A stretch of 64,000 nucleotides of DNA from Aphrocallistes beatrix. Lineage: Eukaryota; Porifera; Hexactinellida; Sceptrulophora; Aphrocallistidae. Shown here in pieces: positions 35,208 through 45,469 of this stretch. The notes beneath the pieces were generated by a model. The model saw only the letters and a program-made list of their open reading frames with translations. It did not search any database and was not told where the DNA came from. A program made the position numbers and the translations under genes. The stretch is taken from the NCBI GenBank assembly GCA_963281255.1, contig OY725503.1, positions 1,612,001 to 1,676,000 of the forward strand, in the 5' to 3' direction. The stretch's first letter is position 1, and each line of letters opens with the position of its first letter.

Positions 35208-35758
35208 TACAATAATCGAGTTTTAATAGTAAGGATATACTATATATACATATCTCTGTAACGAATTGATTGAAGAAACTGCAAGGCGTAGAAAGCTGAT
35301 TTTGGGCATGTGGAAGTCTTTTGGCTATGGCTCCAGTAAGTTCTGAGTTCAGACCAAAATGACGACTCATTATGGAATTATGATGTCATTGTCACCTTTT
35401 TTATAATTAGAATTTTCAGTTTTTCGATCATAACTCAGCCATTTTAAGTGATAGAAGGCTGAGATTTTAATAGAATGTGTATATTAATATACCTCATATA
35501 TGATATAACTATCATAAAAAATGATCACTCATCACTCTGTGATGACGTCATCATTACACATCAAAATTTTGTAAATTGACAAATTCGGTGATTTTTCGAG
35601 CGATATCGATTATAATTTATAATAGTAGGACAGACGTAGTATTTAGAGATGTTATCTCCCATATAATTAATCAATGTGACCCCAGGCGCCCAAAGCGCGC
35701 CTTCTGCGGATACAAAGTGTCCGTCAGCCGCGCAGCGCAAGCAAGCGAAGCGCGCTTG
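35208..35758 (-). repeat. Family A repeat, full body and head
   Basis: TCTGTAACGAATTGATTGAA starts near 35,263; TGACGTCA lies near 35,544 (the other site has decayed to TGATGTCA); the head ends CGCGCTTG at 35,758 followed by T. Upstream is an extra tail in the opposite sense (35,213-35,237), so this locus joins copies in opposite orientations. Confidence 0.85.
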
Positions 35759-36242
35759 TAATAATTATGCGACCCAGACTGTCTTTATGAAATACTAATT
35801 AATGGGGGATAATTATACTTACCATATCATTTTATATATTTTCAGGTAATATTTTTTATTTTTTGACTGATATGCCGATTTAAAATGTCCTTTTCTATAT
35901 ATTAGTGATTATTTGTTCAATCAATAGCATATCAAGAATGCGAAAATGCGAAAAGAGAATGAGTTGTGAACCAACCACTCTTCTGATAAGTAAGCCTTCC
36001 AAGATGCGGCATCAGGGAGTAGATGATTGTGCCGAATCTCATCGAGATTGTGTCATCTCGGAGATCACACTCCAAATAAGCATAAAAATATGATAATTCA
36101 TGTTGCGAATGTTGCGGAATATAGTGGCTAGAGCAGAGATTTGGTGACAGAATGATTTAAGGAAGATGCGACATGGCATGGCCTCAATACATCCTTGACC
36201 TCAATCCTTGAAACTTCTATTTTTAAAACTAAATCAGTAGTA
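35759..36242. other. No gene recognised
   Basis: AT-rich spacer between family A copies. The small frame at 35,905-36,093 has no recognisable motif. Confidence 0.4.
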
Positions 36243-36957
36243 CAAACGCGCTTCGCTTGCTTGCGTTGCGCGGCTGGCGGACACTTTGTGTCCGCCGTAA
36301 GCGCCCAATAGGAGCCTAGGCTCACATTTATTAATTATAAGGTGGACAAAATTTGTCAAATTATATATACAAGCGCGCTTCGCTTGCTTGCGCTGCGCGG
36401 CTGGCGGACACTTTGTATCCGCCGGAGGCGCCCTTTGGGCGCCTGAGGTCTCATTGGTTAATTATTTGTGAGATTCGCTTTTTTGCGCTCCGCGCGCGGC
36501 GAACACTTCGTGTCCGCATGAGGCGCCCTTTGGGCGCCTGTGGTCACCATTGATTAATCATAAGGGAGATAACATCTCTAAATACGTCTGTCCTACTATT
36601 ATAATCGATATCGCACGAAAAATCACCAAATTTGTCAATTTTTATAATTTTGACGCGTAATGATGACGTCATAACAAAGTGATGAGTCATCATTTTTTGA
36701 TGATAGTTGGATCATATGTGAGACGTGTTAGTATACAGATTCTATTAAAATTTCAGCCTTCTATCTCCTATAAAGGCTGAGTTATGCCCGAATAATTGTG
36801 TTGCTTAACTTTTAAAAATGTGACAATGACGTCATAATTCCATGATGAGTCGACATTTTCGTCTGAGCTCAGAACTTACTGGAGCCATAGCCAAAAGACT
36901 CCCACATGCCAAAAATCAGCCTTCTGCACAGGGCAGTTTCTTCAATCAATTCGTTAC

Positions 36958-36990
<33 letters not shown>
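36243..36990 (+). repeat. Family A repeats: two head-only pieces and a full copy
   Basis: Heads start at 36,243 and 36,370 and are each cut short; a third, diverged head (GCGAACACTTCGTGTCCGC) near 36,495 leads into a full body with TGACGTCA at about 36,662 and 36,827. Head fragments joined in tandem suggest slippage or rearrangement at the palindromes. Confidence 0.85.

Positions 36991-36997
<7 letters not shown>
36959..36997. repeat. (TA)n microsatellite inside family A
   Basis: About 19 uninterrupted TA units at the fixed position in family A between GTTACAGA and the next head. Shorter tracts are at 37,491-37,510 and 37,541-37,561. Confidence 0.9.
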
Positions 36998-36998
<1 letters not shown>

Positions 36999-37000
<2 letters not shown>

Positions 37001-37531
37001 AGCGCGCTTCGCTTGCTTGCGCTGCGCGGCTGGCGGACACTTTGTGTCCGCCGGAGGCTCCCTTCGGTCGCCTGGAGTCACATTGGTTAATTGTAAAGGA
37101 GATAACATCTCTAAATACATCTGTCCTACTGTTATAATTTATATAGGACAAAAAATCACCAAATTTGTCAATTTTAAAATTTTTGATGTGTAATGATGAC
37201 GTCATAACAGAGTGATGAGTCATCATATTTCGATGAGAGTTGTATCATATGTTAGATATGTTAGTATACAGATTCTATTAAAATTTCAGCCTTCTATCTC
37301 TTATAATGGCTGAGTTATGCCCGAATAACTGTGTTGCTTAACTTTTAAAAATGTGACAATGACGTCATAATTCCATGATGAGGCGACATTTTGCTCTGAA
37401 CTCAGAACTTACTGGAGCCATAGCCAAAAAACTCCCACATGCCAAAAATCAGCTTTCTGGGACTGGCAGTTTCTTCAATCAATTCGTTACATATATATAT
37501 ATATATATTAAACTACTGTGATCCAACCTTT

Positions 37532-37562
<31 letters not shown>

Positions 37563-37595
37563 CAATAATCGAGTTTTAATAGTAAGGATATATAT
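36999..37595 (+). repeat. Family A repeat, full copy
   Basis: Head at 36,999 with perfect GGCGGACAC stem and TTT loop, TGACGTCA near 37,197 and 37,363, long TA tracts, and tail ATAATCGAGTTTTAATAGTA ending at 37,590. Fold-back element 2 inserted in the TATATA directly after it. Confidence 0.9.
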
Positions 37596-39533
37596 GGGAA
37601 ATTCCATGTTAAATCAACCAACCATTTCACCACCATCAACGGATTTGTCTGAAATTTTCTGCGCGACAAGCCACTGACATGTCTTTACTTTTGTGAAAAT
37701 TTCAGATCAATGTGGCTTTTGACTTATGACGTCACAAAAATTTGAATTTTTGCTGTTTGACCAAGGATTTTCACAATGGTAAAATCACCATCCCATATTA
37801 AACTCGAATAACTCGAAAAATATTCATCAAACTCTTCCATAAATTGTTATACTTATGTTTTTACATAGGGAGAATACGAAAAACATGAGTAAATTAAGTT
37901 TTGACTTCATTTTATTTGTGAAAACTGGAACTGAAACCAACTCCGGAAGCAAACCGGAACTTGACGTGACAAAAATGTATATTTTGAAACAGTTTTATTT
38001 TTGGTATTAACTCTTTATAATCATAATTCGTTGTATAAAAAAAAATCATTTGGTTTCCATATGTTCTATTTGAGCTATTCACACTTTTGTACCTGTAAAC
38101 GCTTTCTATATATAAATTTTATCCCCTTTATAAAAATATAAAATTGACCTGACGACTCTCAATTTCTGCCATTTTGAAAATGCTTTTATGTCTTCCTCTA
38201 TAATATCACTCATTCTTACAACATTCTGCAATTGATATGTGCTTTAGGAATTATATGTCTGTTGTATATTCGACCGCAGACAGACTAAACATAAACAGTG
38301 CAATGCTGTTGTTGCTATGCAATAGGAATGTAATAGATGTCACTAATGAGTTGAAAAGTTAATTCACGAGGATTAATATTTGCTGAACAATCCGATATTT
38401 AGTCCGACCATAGCAATCTGTACATAAGGCCTCCCATCTAAATCTCAAAAATGGACCAGGGATATGGTCAAAGATTGTTGAACAAATACTACATGATCTA
38501 CCTATTATATGATAGCTAGTTGAAATTTTAACAACGGATATGGATACTTTGGCGCCATATTTATATATGCTAGTAATATATTCCGAAGCTCTATTCTGCG
38601 TCGTTCATGATTTTAGGTAGATCATGTAGTATTTGTTTAACAATCTTTGACCATATCCCTGGTCCATTTTTGAGATTTAGATGGGAGGCCTTATGTACAG
38701 ATTGCTATGGTCGGACTAAATATCGGATTGTTCAGCAAATATTAATCCTCGTAAATTAACTTTTCAACTCATTAGTGACATCTATTGCATTCCTATTGCA
38801 TAGCAACAACAGCATTGCACTGTTTATGTTTAGTCTGTCTGCGGTCGAATATACAACAGACTTATAATTCCTAATGCATATATCAATTGCAGAATGTTGT
38901 AAGAATGAGTGATATTATAGAGGAAGACATAAAAGCATTTTCAAAATGGCAGAAATTAAGAGTCGTCAGGTCAATTTTATATTTTTATAAAGGGGATAAA
39001 ATTTATATATAGAAAGCGTTTACAGGTACAAAAATGTGAATAACTCAAAGAGAACATATGGAAACCAAATGAATTTTTTTTATACAACGAATTATGATTA
39101 TAAAGAGTAAATACCAAAAATAAAACAGTTTCAAAAATACACATTTTTGTTACGTCAAGTTCCGGTTTGCTTCCGGAGTTGGTTTCAGTTCCAATTTTCG
39201 CAAATAAAAAGAACTCAAAACTTAATTTACTCATGTTTTTCGTATTCTCCATATGTAAAACATAAGTATAGCAATTTATGGAAGAGTTTGATGAATATTT
39301 TTCGAGTTATTCGAGTTTAACATGGGATGGTGATTTACCATTGTGAAAATCCTTGATCAAACAGCAAAAAAAAATCAAAATTTTGTGACGTCATATTTCA
39401 AAAACCACATGACCGATTGATCTCTAAAATTTTCACAAAAGTAAAGACATATCAGTGGCTTGTCGCACATCAAATTTCAGACTAATCGGTTGATGGTGGT
39501 GAAATGGTTGGTTGATTTGACATGGAATTCCCC
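37596..39533. repeat. Giant fold-back element 2 (1,938 bp)
   Basis: GGGAAATTCCATGTTAAATC at 37,596 is inverted at the right end (GATTTGACATGGAATTCCCC to 39,533). The arms pair up to about 38,505 and from about 38,620. The loop of about 115 bp is the part that is paired in element 1 (GAAGCTCTATTCTGCGTCGT), so this copy has lost part of one arm. The sequence is close to that of element 1 throughout. Confidence 0.88.
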
Positions 39534-39583
39534 ATATATATATACATATGCAAACATTAATCGAGTTTTAATTTTAAGGATAT
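39534..39583 (+). repeat. Family A tail fragment
   Basis: CATTAATCGAGTTTTAATTT and AAGGATA follow TA repeats directly after the fold-back element. Confidence 0.7.
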
Positions 39584-39687
39584 TCAAATCCAGTCCCCTA
39601 GACCAAAGGAAAGCTGAAGGGTAATATCAGAAGAGAGTATAGCACAGTGGGCAAAAAGTGGCGATTTAGAGGAAATAGGCATTTGTG

Positions 39688-40003
39688 TTCAAGATAGAGC
39701 CATAAAATGTATTATGAGCATATAGGTTATTGGGTATGAGAAATCGAAAGGGCCAACTAATTTTTTTATATGGCCTCTATTTTTGTTAGTGATGACATGG
39801 CATTTTTTTCATAAATTATTAATCATAATGCAAATGGCGTAAATATTCAAGATAGAGCCATAATATGTATTATGAGCATATGGGTTATTGGGTATGAGAC
39901 GTCGAAAGGGCTAACAAATTCTTTTGTATGACCTCTATTTTTGTCAGTGATGACATAGCGTTTTTTGATAAATTATTAATCATAATGAAAATGGTATCCC
40001 TCA
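39688..40003. repeat. Tandem duplication, two units of about 158 bp
   Basis: TTCAAGATAGAGCCATAAAA at 39,688 recurs as TTCAAGATAGAGCCATAATA at 39,846. Both units contain ATTATGAGCATATRGGTTAT, GGCCTCTATTTTTGT or its variant, and AAATTATTAATCATAATG. No function is apparent. Confidence 0.85.
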
Positions 40004-41145
40004 AAAAATTGGATATAATTCCATTAAACTAGCCCTTTTTTTCACATAGCACTATATTTTTTCTTTATGTTTGTAAATTTAGATCTGACTGAATTAAATT
40101 CATTCTCAGAGATGCTATTTTTCATCAAAAATTTTGTAGCTTCCCGAACATTTTGTTTTTGTTCAATTAGCAAGTTCCAAGCATCAATATCGTTCATTGT
40201 ATATAATTTAGATGTGAGATGATATTTTATTTGTTTACCATGCCCTTTTTAACTATTTAATTCTTCATAAATAACATCATTGGCGTTCAATTTCATGCTT
40301 ATTAGTAATTGTTAATCATTGTTATGCTTCATTTGTGCTAATCTTAGGCAACCATAACTAAAAAATTTGACTTTTGAAGTGGTACCTTTTTGACCCAATT
40401 GACTACTTAAATGTAATTTCTGATTGTGTGCTGCACCGTGCGGCTGTACTATGCATTTTAAATCAATCAGAAATGCATAAAGTAACTCTGGTTAACGGCT
40501 TTTATCACGCCTCTCTACGCCTCTAAAGTTCCTACACTATATAGACATGATTCGCAAAACGAATGTATTACCATTTTGAATGTTAATTTTTTAAAAACTA
40601 CTGGAAGTAACGCTACTGTATCACGAATATATCATCTAATGCATGTTATTAAGATAACTTGTAAATTATATTATGCTGGCTTCTATATTGTAGAAACTAA
40701 GCGACAAGTAAAATTGGGTGTAAAAATGAAAGGATTCAAAATTGCTTGATCACTCCGACTAACCACAACATTACTCGAGTATGCATGGGTTGTTATTTTT
40801 GCAATTTGGAATTCTTAGGTTTCAGACAGTATATAATCTAAATTTGATATCAAACTTCGATTTCAAGATTCAAAAAAAAGATCCTATTTCCCCTAATTTG
40901 CCCACTGGAAGGATCAAACCTAACGTTTTGAAGATGGTATATCAACATATCAATATGAGGTTACAGGAAAAATTGGATCAACACATTTTGAATGGCTAGA
41001 AGCGAGTATAAAAAATATATTCACACAATGAATATAATACTACTACAAGTTAAGGCTATATTTACTTTGCGATACTCCAATGCAGTGTATTAGATAATAT
41101 CTCTTGTATTCATCAGGAAAAAATATTTTAATAAAAAAGCCCCTA
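40004..41145. other. No gene recognised
   Basis: AT-rich sequence. The plus-strand frame at 40,781-40,999 has no recognisable motif and no splice context. Confidence 0.45.
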
Positions 41146-41149
41146 ACAA

Positions 41150-41246
41150 ACGGACTAGAAGTGTGCTTCCACATTCCTTGGGTGATGACATACAATACAT
41201 GTCATCCCAGGAATTTGGCAGCACACTTCTAGCCCGTTGTGAGGGA
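41150..41246. repeat. Small hairpin element
   Basis: AACGGACTAGAAGTGTGCTT on the left is inverted as AGCACACTTCTAGCCCGTT on the right, with ATGACAT and ATGTCAT at the centre. Probably a MITE of about 97 bp. Confidence 0.65.
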
Positions 41247-42358
41247 CATTTTTAAATCGATTAAAGTTTGTAGGATGAAAATTGTGTAAGTAAATTTTGG
41301 CTGTGTCATCATGATGACTTTAGCACAATTAATTAAGATAATTTTGTTGAGACATCTATATTGAACACTTTATTAAACAATTGTTTATCTCAAACTATTA
41401 AAATTTGAGCTCTAATAGGCATTTATCGTTAAAATTAGGCAATGATGACGCGACAATTTTTTTAACTGCAAATTGCTCAGAGGTCCTATGTCCGATGGAT
41501 CTAGGAATAGAATAGGTTTTAGAGGGCCTCATACTTCACCAGTGTTACCAATCTCAAGTTTCCTGCTCTTCTAGTTTTGTGCACTAATAGTCAGGGAATC
41601 TTGCTAAAATCTGGGAATAAATTCCTTACCAATAAATTTCTTGACCAATGTGTTTATAAAAGTGTCTACTAACATGTTTCAATTAGTTTAAATTCAACTC
41701 CCGTAGGGGAACCTGTGACAGCTTCCCAAAGTAGGGGACCCTGTCCACCAATCGCGGGTTTTTGGTTTTATACGAAACCATTTCAAATGCATTTAAAACA
41801 ACTCTAATCCTCATATTCGGACTCAGCATAAAATATCCAAGCGTTTGAAGGGTCACTTGACCATATTTGGAAAATTTTTCCCTAGCAACGCAGGAATGCC
41901 TCAGGAGTGTAACAACATTCCATTCTCAAAACTTGTCCTAACCCCATCGAGTGACCCCTTGTTCGACGCGGCTAGGCGAGGTGAGCCTAGTTATACACAT
42001 TCCAACTCTAAATTATTTTTGAACACTATTTTGCTGGATCGGTCCCTGCGGCCTCAAAATGTCTTGAAGTTCTTTGCGTTTTTCTTACAGATACACAATG
42101 TCAACCTCTGTTATTATAAAAAATAATAACTATAATTGCAAAATATATAGTTATAGTGTAAATCATGTTATCTAAAACAGTTCTAAATGACTTAAAAAAT
42201 TTGTAATATAATTTGTCTACTTCCTACAGATTAAGGATAATTACAGAGATCCGACTGATTCAGATGATGATTTAGCCAATGTCTGCTCACTGAGACCCTT
42301 GTGCATTGTGACAGAGAGAGACATGTAATAGTTTGATTTAATGCACAATGGTCTCAGT

Positions 42359-42531
42359 CAGTGGCGGATCCAGGGGGGGCAGGGGGGGCTCGAGCCCCCT
42401 TGAAATATGCCTGCCCACCCTGTAAACCCTTTCCACTGGGACAAAATAACAGATATAGTTATAAATTTCAGAAGTGAGCCCCCCATGTAAAATTCTCTGC
42501 CCCCCAAGTTCTGTGTCTGGATCCGCCTCTG
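42359..42531. mobile_element. 173-bp hAT-type MITE
   Basis: Termini CAGTGGCGGATCCAG and the inverse of CAGAGGCGGATCCAG. An 8-bp direct repeat, GTCTCAGT at 42,351-42,358 and GTATCAGT at 42,532-42,539, has one mismatch. The CAGTGGCGGATCCAGG end is typical of hAT MITEs in animals. Confidence 0.85.
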
Positions 42532-42860
42532 GTATCAGTGAGTAGACATTGGCTAAATCATAGCATTCTATATACTAAGGCAATGGCACTGACCCAAAAA
42601 TTGGTACCATGGATTGGTTAAATACTTCAATCCTAAAACCGCTAATTAAATAACTGTTATTATCAACTATATAATTATCTCATATTGTGAGTTCATGGTT
42701 GTTTAAATATTCATTTTGAAAATATTATGTAACCACAATATTTATATTTACTTCACATACAACACTAGTGTATTACAATAATGTATTGCTTTGATGCATA
42801 TTATTTATATTGCTCATTTATAATACCTCACTTGACAACACTAATTGCATAAATCATTAT

Positions 42861-42960
42861 TTGGACGAGATGATGTCTTGTCTCGCGCCTGACTCGACTT
42901 CTAATTACAGAGGAGTGGAACACTTCATAAAGTTTTTCAATTCCCCAAAGATGATGCTCT
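42861..42960 (+). pseudogene. Degenerate THAP-domain start
   Basis: MMSCLAPDSTSNYRGVEHF then KFFNSPK aligns with the THAP start of copy 1 (MSCVVPGCKSNYNSGAEYPF then HFPK). The second Cys is replaced by Ser. A GTGAGTGA donor follows at about 43,026. No transposase core is readable. Confidence 0.5.
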
Positions 42961-43280
42961 TCGTGAAAATGGTATTGAGCCATTCCAAGACGTGTGAATA
43001 CTACCAGAACAACAAGATCCCAAGGGTGAGTGATTTCTTAAGTAATGTAGTGAATTATTCTAGAATCATGCATATACATACTCAAGTTGGGTAGAAACAA
43101 TTGACTGAATTTAAAAGACTAAGAAAAAGTGTTGCCTTGCCCAAATTTAGTAAATGCATCCTCGTTACTACAAAACGTGTGCATAAGTACCTTTTTTTTA
43201 ATTCGGATAAGTGCAATTTATCTAAACGTGCTCCAAATTGATATCGGAATTATCTAAACAAGCTCTAAATTAACATCGGG

Positions 43281-43344
43281 ACATTTCGCCTCGCCTTTCC
43301 AACCTGACAAGCCTGCTGGTTGTCAGGTTGGAAAGGCGAAATGT
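43281..43344. repeat. Near-perfect hairpin
   Basis: CCTTTCCAACCTGACAA is followed by a 9-base loop and TTGTCAGGTTGGAAAGG. The stem extends to CATTTCGCC and GGCGAAATG with a few unpaired bases. Function unknown. Confidence 0.8.
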
Positions 43345-43518
43345 AATTTTGGCCCTTAAGATTTTCCATTAGTCAACTTCAGCCGGACTGTTAGCTTATA
43401 TCATGGATAAGAACAGTGTAGACCAGAACTAAACTGTTGAGTTCTTGAAATTCGTTAATGGTGTTTAGAAAATATTCAATGTGAATTGGGTAGGGAAGAA
43501 TAGTCGTTTAACGACGAT

Positions 43519-43673
43519 CTCATAGGCGTAACTATTTTGTTTTTTTCACGGTTAGCTGGGATGGCGAGATTTGTAAACATATATCAAACTAATGTGGCAT
43601 TCCACCCCAAGTCAACATAACATTCAGGTCTGGGTGGCACGCTACCCCTGCCACCCCTAGAGTTACGCCTATG
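43519..43673. mobile_element. 155-bp MITE with 8-bp duplication
   Basis: CATAGGCGTAACT and its inverse AGTTACGCCTATG mark the ends. The direct repeat ACGACGAT lies at 43,511-43,518 and 43,674-43,681, so the element includes two extra bases on the left. An 8-bp duplication suggests a hAT-type element. Confidence 0.8.
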
Positions 43674-43983
43674 ACGACGATGTATCTGCACCCTCAGCAG
43701 AAATTTAAAAGATTTATTCTGGCCCTTCCCGTGCTAATATTATTCATTTGGCATGTGCTACTATGGAACTAGAACATTGTACACTTCTAATAAAGTTAAG
43801 ACCTATATATAATGCACTAGTATTAAAACAAGAGAATAGTAAACTGGCTAAATTCAAGAACTAATTTAATATATTCTTTGTTTATTTAGTCGACTTCACA
43901 GACTGTAGAAGTCCGGAATGTGTGACTATATCCTATTGAAAGACCGGAGTGTGATTGTTCCCTTATGATGCCTCAAGTCTCAG

Positions 43984-44176
43984 GTCTCAAGCTAAGTCAA
44001 GTCTGTCTCTCAAGCTAAGTCAAGTCTATCTCTCAAGCTAAGTCAAATCTGTCCCTCAAGCTAAGTCAAGTCTCTCTCAAGCTAAGTCAAGTCTGTCCCT
44101 CAAGCTAAGTCAAGTCTATCTCTCAAGCTAAGTCAAGTCTGTCTCTCAAGCTAAGTCAAGTCTGTCCCTCAAGTCT
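43984..44176. repeat. 23-bp minisatellite, about eight units
   Basis: The unit TCAAGCTAAGTCAAGTCT plus a TGTCTC, TATCTC or TGTCCC end repeats about eight times. One unit is shortened by four bases and one has AAATCT. It lies inside THAP element copy 2. Confidence 0.9.
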
Positions 44177-45270
44177 CAATATTGTGATTAACTATTCTTT
44201 TGATATTTTGTATGTATTGAGTATTAAATAATTCGACTATGTGCATTAAAAACCAAATAATATATCTCATTTCAATTGTTTTGATATAATAGTTAGTTTG
44301 TCAGGGTGGGTGAATGCCTAAATTGATGGAAAATTGAAATATCTACAATATCAAAATTATTGGTTTTGAAGTATTTAACCAATCCATGGTACTAACTTTT
44401 GGGTGAGTGCCATTGCCTTAGTATATAGAGTGCTATGGCTAAATCATCATCCAAATCAGATGGATCTAGTAATTAGCCGTAATGTGTAGGAAATAGACAA
44501 ATTATATTACAAATTGTTTATGTCCTTTACATTTAGAAGTGTTTTAAATAACATGATTTACACCATAACTATATATTTTGGAAATAAAGTGATTATTTTG
44601 AAAATAACAGAGGTTGACATTGTGTATCTGTAAGAAATACGCGAGAACTTTAAGACATTTTGAAGCCGCAGGGACCGATCCAGCAAAATAGTGTTCAAAA
44701 ATACTCGATGGGGTTAGGACAAGTTTTGAGAATGGAATGTTGTCACAATCCTGAGGCATTCCTGCGTTGCTAGGGAAAAGTTTTTTCTCCAAATATGGTC
44801 AAGTGACCCTTCAAACGACTGAAAACTTTATGCTGAGTCCGAATATGAGCATTAGAAGTTGTTTTGAATGCATTTGAAATGGTTTCGTATAAAACCAAAA
44901 ACCGGCGATTCGTGAACAGGGTCCCCTACTTTGGGCAGCTGTCACAGGTTCTCCTACTGGAGTTGAATTTGAACTAATTGAGACATGTTAGTAGACACCT
45001 TTATAAACACATTGGTCAAGAAATTTATTGGAAAGGAATTTATTCCCAGATTTGCCAGATATTTGATAATTTTCCTTGATTATAAGCAAAATAATGAAAT
45101 CACCAAATGCTACGTAATGAGGATGATTTAGCATATCTTGAAAATCGTATGAGGAGGTACATATCTGTATGTCCGAAGCTTCATAAAAAAATTATGGACG
45201 ATATCTTTTAAACTCGGGTCTGTGCACCACTTACGGCTGGCCGGCCTGAAACCAGCACTCATTTAGTACT

Positions 45271-45326
45271 GTGCTACTATATTATTATATTGGATCATAG
45301 ATCCAATATAGTAATATAGGAAGCAC
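45271..45326. repeat. Hairpin of about 25 bp per arm
   Basis: CTATATTATTATATTGGATC, a three-base centre, then GATCCAATATAGTAATATAG, with flanking GTGCT and AGCAC also pairing. Confidence 0.8.
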
Positions 45327-45469
45327 ACTGAAAATAATATAATCAATGAATCGCTTAAATTATCAATCTAAATTTCGAATACTGAAGGTTTTCATTTCTA
45401 ATTTTCCTATTTTATTCCAGTTAACCATTTTTAAGTATCTATAGGAACCTTTTAAAATTTATCTTGATA

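Larger units (their letters stand above)
42560..44436 (+). mobile_element. THAP-domain DNA transposon, copy 2 (9-bp target duplication)
   Basis: Termini ATAGCATTCTATATACTAAG and its inverse (about 70 bp of inverted repeat). A perfect 9-bp direct repeat GGCTAAATC flanks them at 42,551-42,559 and 44,437-44,445. It has the same layout as copy 1 with a THAP relic near the left end. A 155-bp MITE, a hairpin and a minisatellite lie inside. Confidence 0.82.
41590..45085. repeat. Large fold-back element 3 with insertions in one arm
   Basis: The left arm (41,590-42,310) is inverted in the right arm (42,340 to 45,085): GGGAATAAATTCCTTACC, CTGTGACAGCTTCCCAAAGT-type and CCATTCTCAAAACTTGTCCT segments occur on both sides. 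The true loop is about 30 bp near 42,325. The right arm has since been interrupted by a hAT-type MITE (42,359) and the THAP element (42,560). No coding frame belongs to it. Confidence 0.8.

Noticed and set aside
36842..37226. Several open frames of 60-95 codons across family A copies on both strands
   Set aside because: They recur in every copy, translate the palindromic head or TA repeats (runs of IYIYIY), and shift frame between copies. They are repeat sequence, not genes.
43984..44176. Possible CRISPR array
   Set aside because: The 23-bp units are directly adjacent with no unique spacers, and the window is clearly eukaryotic; this is a minisatellite.
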